Part shown: in pieces, positions 42,978-45,446 of the stretch
Layout: the number at the start of each line of letters is the position of its first letter
Numbering within the stretch: the stretch's first letter is position 1
Source of the DNA: Paenimyroides viscosum
GTDB taxonomy: Bacteria > Bacteroidota > Bacteroidia > Flavobacteriales > Flavobacteriaceae
Assembly: GCF_003858535.1 (NCBI RefSeq)
Contig: NZ_RQTJ01000019.1
Coordinates: 1-45,446 of the forward strand
Direction: 5' to 3'
DNA: 45,446 nucleotides
The notes under the pieces: model-generated
The model's database searches: none
What the model was told of the DNA's origin: nothing
What the model saw: the letters and a program-made list of their open reading frames with translations, nothing else
Translations under genes and position numbers: made by a program

Positions 42978-43711
42978 GCCCTTTCCTCCTGGCGCTCATC
43001 CTGGCCGACAGCGGCCAGGGCATCGGCTTCCGTCAATGCGTCCTCCACGAACGCGCCGTGCTGCTTCGCTTCGGCCTGGCTGACCTCGGCCCATATCCGT
43101 TTCACCTGGGCCGCACTGTACCCGGCCAGCTCGGCGGTCTTGTTGATGCTGTAGCCGGACTTGCGCAGCGCGACAACTTGGGCGCGGCGCTTCGGATCAG
43201 CACGGCGGCCCTTGTACCGCCCGGCCTGGCGGGCCAACTCAATGCCTTGGCGCTGGCGTTCGCGCCTGTCCTCGTAGTCGTCGCGGGCCATCTGCAAGGC
43301 CAGGCGAAAAAGCATGATCTGCACGGCTTCCAGCACGATCTTGGCGACGCCCTGGGCCTCGGCCGCCAGGTCGGATAGATCGACCACGCCAGGGACGGCC
43401 AGGCGTGCGCCTTTGGCCTGTATCGAGGCCACCAGGCGCTCGGCCTCGGGCAAAGGTAGGCGGCTGATGCGGTCGATCTTCTCGGCAATGACCACCTCGC
43501 CGGGCTGTAGGTCGCCGATCATGCGCAGCAGCTCAGGCCGGTCGGCGCGTGCGCCGGATGCCTTCTCACGGTAGATGCCGGCGACGTAGTAGCCGGCGGC
43601 CTTCGCGGCCGTAGTGATCGCCTCTTGGCGTTCCAAGTCCTGCGCGTCGGTGCTGACGCGCAGATAGACCCGCGCCACCATCGGCGCGGCTACTGGCTTC
43701 GTCCTGCGCAT
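42974..43711 (-). CDS. Serine recombinase of the sul2-ars island
   Basis: A 245-residue resolvase-type recombinase: ARVYLRVSTDAQDLERQ with the catalytic Ser, active-site stretch IAEKIDRISRLPLPEAERL, and a helix-turn-helix region YSINKTAELAGYSAAQVKRI. It is larger and much more G+C-rich than the plasmid's own resolvase at 11262. In GIsul2-like islands a resolvase gene lies between CR2 and the ars genes, as here. It is divergent from arsR. Confidence 0.88.
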   Translation of the reverse strand: MRRTKPVAAPMVARVYLRVSTDAQDLERQEAITTAAKAAGYYVAGIYREKASGARADRPELLRMIGDLQPGEVVIAEKIDRISRLPLPEAERLVASIQAKGARLAVPGVVDLSDLAAEAQGVAKIVLEAVQIMLFRLALQMARDDYEDRRERQRQGIELARQAGRYKGRRADPKRRAQVVALRKSGYSINKTAELAGYSAAQVKRIWAEVSQAEAKQHGAFVEDALTEADALAAVGQDERQEERA

Positions 43712-43794
43712 ACTTGCGGGCTCCTTTGGGCATACTCAAATGCACCCATCTTAAACTGGCAGGCCAATTTATCACATATCGATCTAAATGCGCC

Positions 43795-43823
43795 TAGCTC
43801 ATTTTTACAGCTTAAATGAGCTA
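43795..43823. promoter_or_regulatory. Palindrome in the arsR promoter region
   Basis: Perfect 10-base arms TAGCTCATTT (43795-43804) and AAATGAGCTA (43814-43823), in a 147-base A+T-rich island between the divergent resolvase and arsR. A TTGAGC...TATTAT-like promoter follows toward arsR. It is a candidate ArsR operator or the recombinase site. Confidence 0.45.
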
Positions 43824-43858
43824 TTGAGCACACTCCATATTTCGACTATTATTGAAAC

Positions 43859-44191
43859 ATGGAAACGATAAATGCTGTAGCCGCCCTGGCGGCCATCGCT
43901 CAAGAATCGCGCCTCGCGGTGTTCCGGCTTCTCGTCCAGGCCGGCCCCGCCGGCATGGCCGCCGGAAAAATCAGCGAAGCGGCCGGCATCCCGCCGTCTT
44001 CGCTATCCTTCCACCTGAAAGAGCTGGCACACGCCGGCATGGTCACGTCGCGGCAAGAAGGCCGATTTGTGATCTACGAGGCGAACTTTTCGACGGCCAC
44101 TAACCTGGTGGCCTTTCTCACGGAAAACTGCTGCGGCGGCCAGGTGTGCAACCTGTCTTGCACCACGGAAGCCGGGAAGGTGTTGGCATGA
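43859..44191 (+). CDS. arsR: ArsR-family arsenite-responsive repressor
   Basis: A 110-residue ArsR/SmtB repressor with winged helix around [19 protein letters not shown]. The metal-binding Cys are C-terminal (Cys91, Cys92, Cys97, Cys101 in [13 protein letters not shown]), as in Acidithiobacillus-type ArsR, not in the recognition helix. Arsenite binding frees the promoter. It is the first gene of arsR-arsH-arsC', overlapping arsH by 4 bases. Confidence 0.93.
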   Translation: METINAVAALAAIAQESRLAVFRLLVQAGPAGMAAGKISEAAGIPPSSLSFHLKELAHAGMVTSRQEGRFVIYEANFSTATNLVAFLTENCCGGQVCNLSCTTEAGKVLA

Positions 44192-44955
44192 GACTTCGCC
44201 ATCTTTCCGACCCCGATTCTTTGCCCGCTTTGGACAAATCCTTTGCCATCGAGCGCCCGGCGCTCGGGCTGGCACCCGACGCCCCGCCGGTGCGTATCCT
44301 GCTGCTGTATGGCTCGCTGCGCGCCCGCTCGTTCTCACGGCTGGCCGTCGAGGAAGCGGCCCGGCTGCTGCAATTCTTTGGCGCAGAAACACGCATCTTC
44401 GACCCGTCCGATTTGCCGTTGCCCGATCAAGTGCAAAGCGACGATCACCCGGCCGTCAAGGAGCTGCGCGCCCTGTCCGAGTGGTCAGAGGGACAAGTCT
44501 GGTGCAGCCCGGAACGCCACGGTCAGATTACCAGTGTCATGAAGGCGCAGATTGACCATCTGCCGCTTGAAATGGCCGGCATCCGGCCGACCCAAGGCCG
44601 CACCCTGGCCGTGATGCAGGTATCCGGCGGCTCGCAGAGCTTCAACGCCGTGAACACCTTGCGTCTGCTCGGCCGCTGGATGCGAATGTTCACCATTCCG
44701 AACCAGTCGAGTATCGCCAAAGCGTTCCAAGAGTTCGACGCGGCGGGCCGCATGAAGCCCTCGCCGTACTACGACCGAATAGCCGATGTGATGGAAGAAC
44801 TGGTGCGCTTCACGGCGCTGGTACGGCCGCACCGTGAAGCACTGACAGACCGCTATTCCGAACGGAAAGCGGCCGGCCACGTCATCGACGAGGCCACCGA
44901 TCTTTCATCCATCGCCATTGCTCCCCAGCCACTACCAGAAAGCGAAACATCATGA
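44188..44955 (+). CDS. arsH: ArsH, NADPH-dependent organoarsenical oxidase
   Basis: A 255-residue flavoprotein (FMN) with the phosphate-binding loop [14 protein letters not shown] and the conserved [20 protein letters not shown] stretch. ArsH oxidises trivalent methylarsenicals to the less toxic pentavalent form. I use the ATG at 44188, inside the arsR stop (ATGA), not the one at 44146, which lies within arsR. It overlaps arsC by 4 bases and is complete. Confidence 0.93.
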   Translation: MRLRHLSDPDSLPALDKSFAIERPALGLAPDAPPVRILLLYGSLRARSFSRLAVEEAARLLQFFGAETRIFDPSDLPLPDQVQSDDHPAVKELRALSEWSEGQVWCSPERHGQITSVMKAQIDHLPLEMAGIRPTQGRTLAVMQVSGGSQSFNAVNTLRLLGRWMRMFTIPNQSSIAKAFQEFDAAGRMKPSPYYDRIADVMEELVRFTALVRPHREALTDRYSERKAAGHVIDEATDLSSIAIAPQPLPESETS

Positions 44956-45335
44956 CCGAAAGAATCTATAACGTCCTCATCCTCTGCACCGGCAATTCGG
45001 CGCGCAGCATCATGGCCGAAGCTCTCATCAACACGATGGGGCAAGGGCGCTTCCGCGCCTACAGCGCCGGCAGTCACCCAACCGGCAAGGTCAATCCCTT
45101 CGCCGTCGAAAAGGTGGAGTCGGTGAATTACCCGACCGAGAATCTGCGCAGCAAGAGCTGGGACGAGTACGCCACGCCCGACGCACCGAAGATGGACTTC
45201 ATCACATCGAGCCGCGGCTTGGCGAAGTGCGGGCTTGAATTGAGCGAAAGTTCAATTCAGAACCGAACGAAGCAAAAGCTGTGGCTTTTGGTAAATTTAA
45301 TAAAAAAACAAAAGCAAAACAGCTTTTGCGAATAA
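44952..45335 (+). pseudogene. arsC: Truncated arsenate reductase gene arsC
   Basis: The N-terminus matches low-molecular-weight-phosphatase-type ArsC: LILCTGNSARSIMAEA with the Cys12-X5-Arg18 active loop, then AYSAGSHPTGKVNPFAV and WDEYATPDAPKMDFI. At about residue 83 (near 45198) homology stops. The frame runs 45 further residues through a hairpin site and A+T-rich DNA to 45335. The missing half contains the redox cysteines and the core strands, so it should be inactive. The efflux genes expected after arsC are absent, so the operon probably gives no full arsenic resistance. Confidence 0.88.
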
Positions 45336-45400
45336 GGAAGCATTAAATTTCAATTTTGCACTTAACCCCGCATTTTGCTAAGCCGATGTTGAACTAAACC
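45203..45400 (+). repeat. attC-like long hairpin fused to the arsC break
   Basis: Left arm GCGGCTTGGCGAAGTGCGGG and right arm CCCCGCATTTTGCTAAGCCG pair in most positions, with the inner arms GCAAAAGCTGTGGC and CAAAACAGCTTTTGC around an A+T-rich centre. It ends GATG|TTGAACTAAACC (45388-45400), like the GTTGAAC ends at 23-27 kb. It shares ACCGAACG and the arm sequence with the site at 49-255. The R'' part that should begin it is missing; the broken arsC occupies its place. After 45400 to the end there is no gene. Confidence 0.55.
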
Positions 45401-45446
45401 TCCGGTAGCTTTCGCTGCGATGATTTAGTACCTTAGTATTTATTAA

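Noticed and set aside
45246..45335. C-terminal part of arsC as a genuine new domain
   Set aside because: The residues are translated from a hairpin and A+T-rich DNA and show no protein-like conservation signal.
1..45446. tRNA or rRNA genes
   Set aside because: I saw no stretch with a tRNA cloverleaf and TTC-loop signature or rRNA sequence; the cloverleaf at 19716 lacks tRNA features.

Overview
The window reads as a low-GC, Bacteroidota-type (Flavobacteriia-like) conjugative plasmid of about 45 kb, or a nearly complete contig of one, that has picked up foreign resistance DNA. Supporting signs are promoters of the -33 TTTG / -7 TAnnTTTG type, a small histone-H1-like gene, Bacteroidota-type mobilization and Tra genes (DUF4134/DUF4133, TraG, TraJ, TraK, TraM, TraN, TraO), an iteron-type replicon and very A+T-rich spacers. 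Positions 39,650-45,200 are strikingly G+C-rich and of proteobacterial character. No chromosomal housekeeping gene is intact; the only housekeeping-type sequence is a broken glmM fragment carried along with sul2.

Layout. 1-700: an SMR efflux gene held between integron-like cassette sites. 925-2830: an ArdC-type antirestriction gene preceded by a long conserved leader and flanked by 172-bp direct repeats. 2.9-6.25 kb: ParA operon, Rep initiator and 15 iterons. 6.5-12.3 kb: topoisomerase-tail zinc protein, histone-like protein, umuDC, a PIN toxin-antitoxin pair, a serine resolvase and two unknown genes. 12.3-18.2 kb: a complete type I restriction-modification system (hsdM, hsdS, hsdR). 18.2-19.6 kb: a duplicated 62-codon gene (one copy broken) around a gene that has the same leader as ardC. 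19.7-23.2 kb: a cloverleaf-like oriT candidate, mobilization protein, relaxase and coupling protein. 23.2-27.5 kb: leftward cassette-like genes, including a caspase-fold protease beside a membrane protein. 27.7-37.0 kb: the conjugation (T4SS) operon. 37.0-38.65 kb: lytic transglycosylase and small genes. 38.6-45.2 kb: IS1595-family element, sul2, truncated glmM, ISCR2, resolvase, arsR-arsH and a truncated arsC, an arrangement like GIsul2-type islands. 45.2-45.4 kb: another hairpin site of the cassette type.

How it works together. Rep and the iterons replicate the plasmid; ParA and its small partner segregate it; the PIN toxin pair, resolvase and type I system stabilise it. The mobilization genes and Tra channel transfer it, and the two leader-bearing genes (ArdC and a 103-residue protein) look like early-entry functions.

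The most interesting signal is a rule I could test inside the window. Leftward genes at 23-27 kb and the SMR gene are bracketed by 13-base sites of the form GTTRnnnGCAAnn at the start and a matching inverted copy at the stop codon, followed by a hairpin ending in G|TTGAAC or G|TTATGT. This is the geometry expected of integron gene cassettes, yet no integron integrase is present. The site deduced for the SMR gene from its 3' end was then found upstream of that gene.
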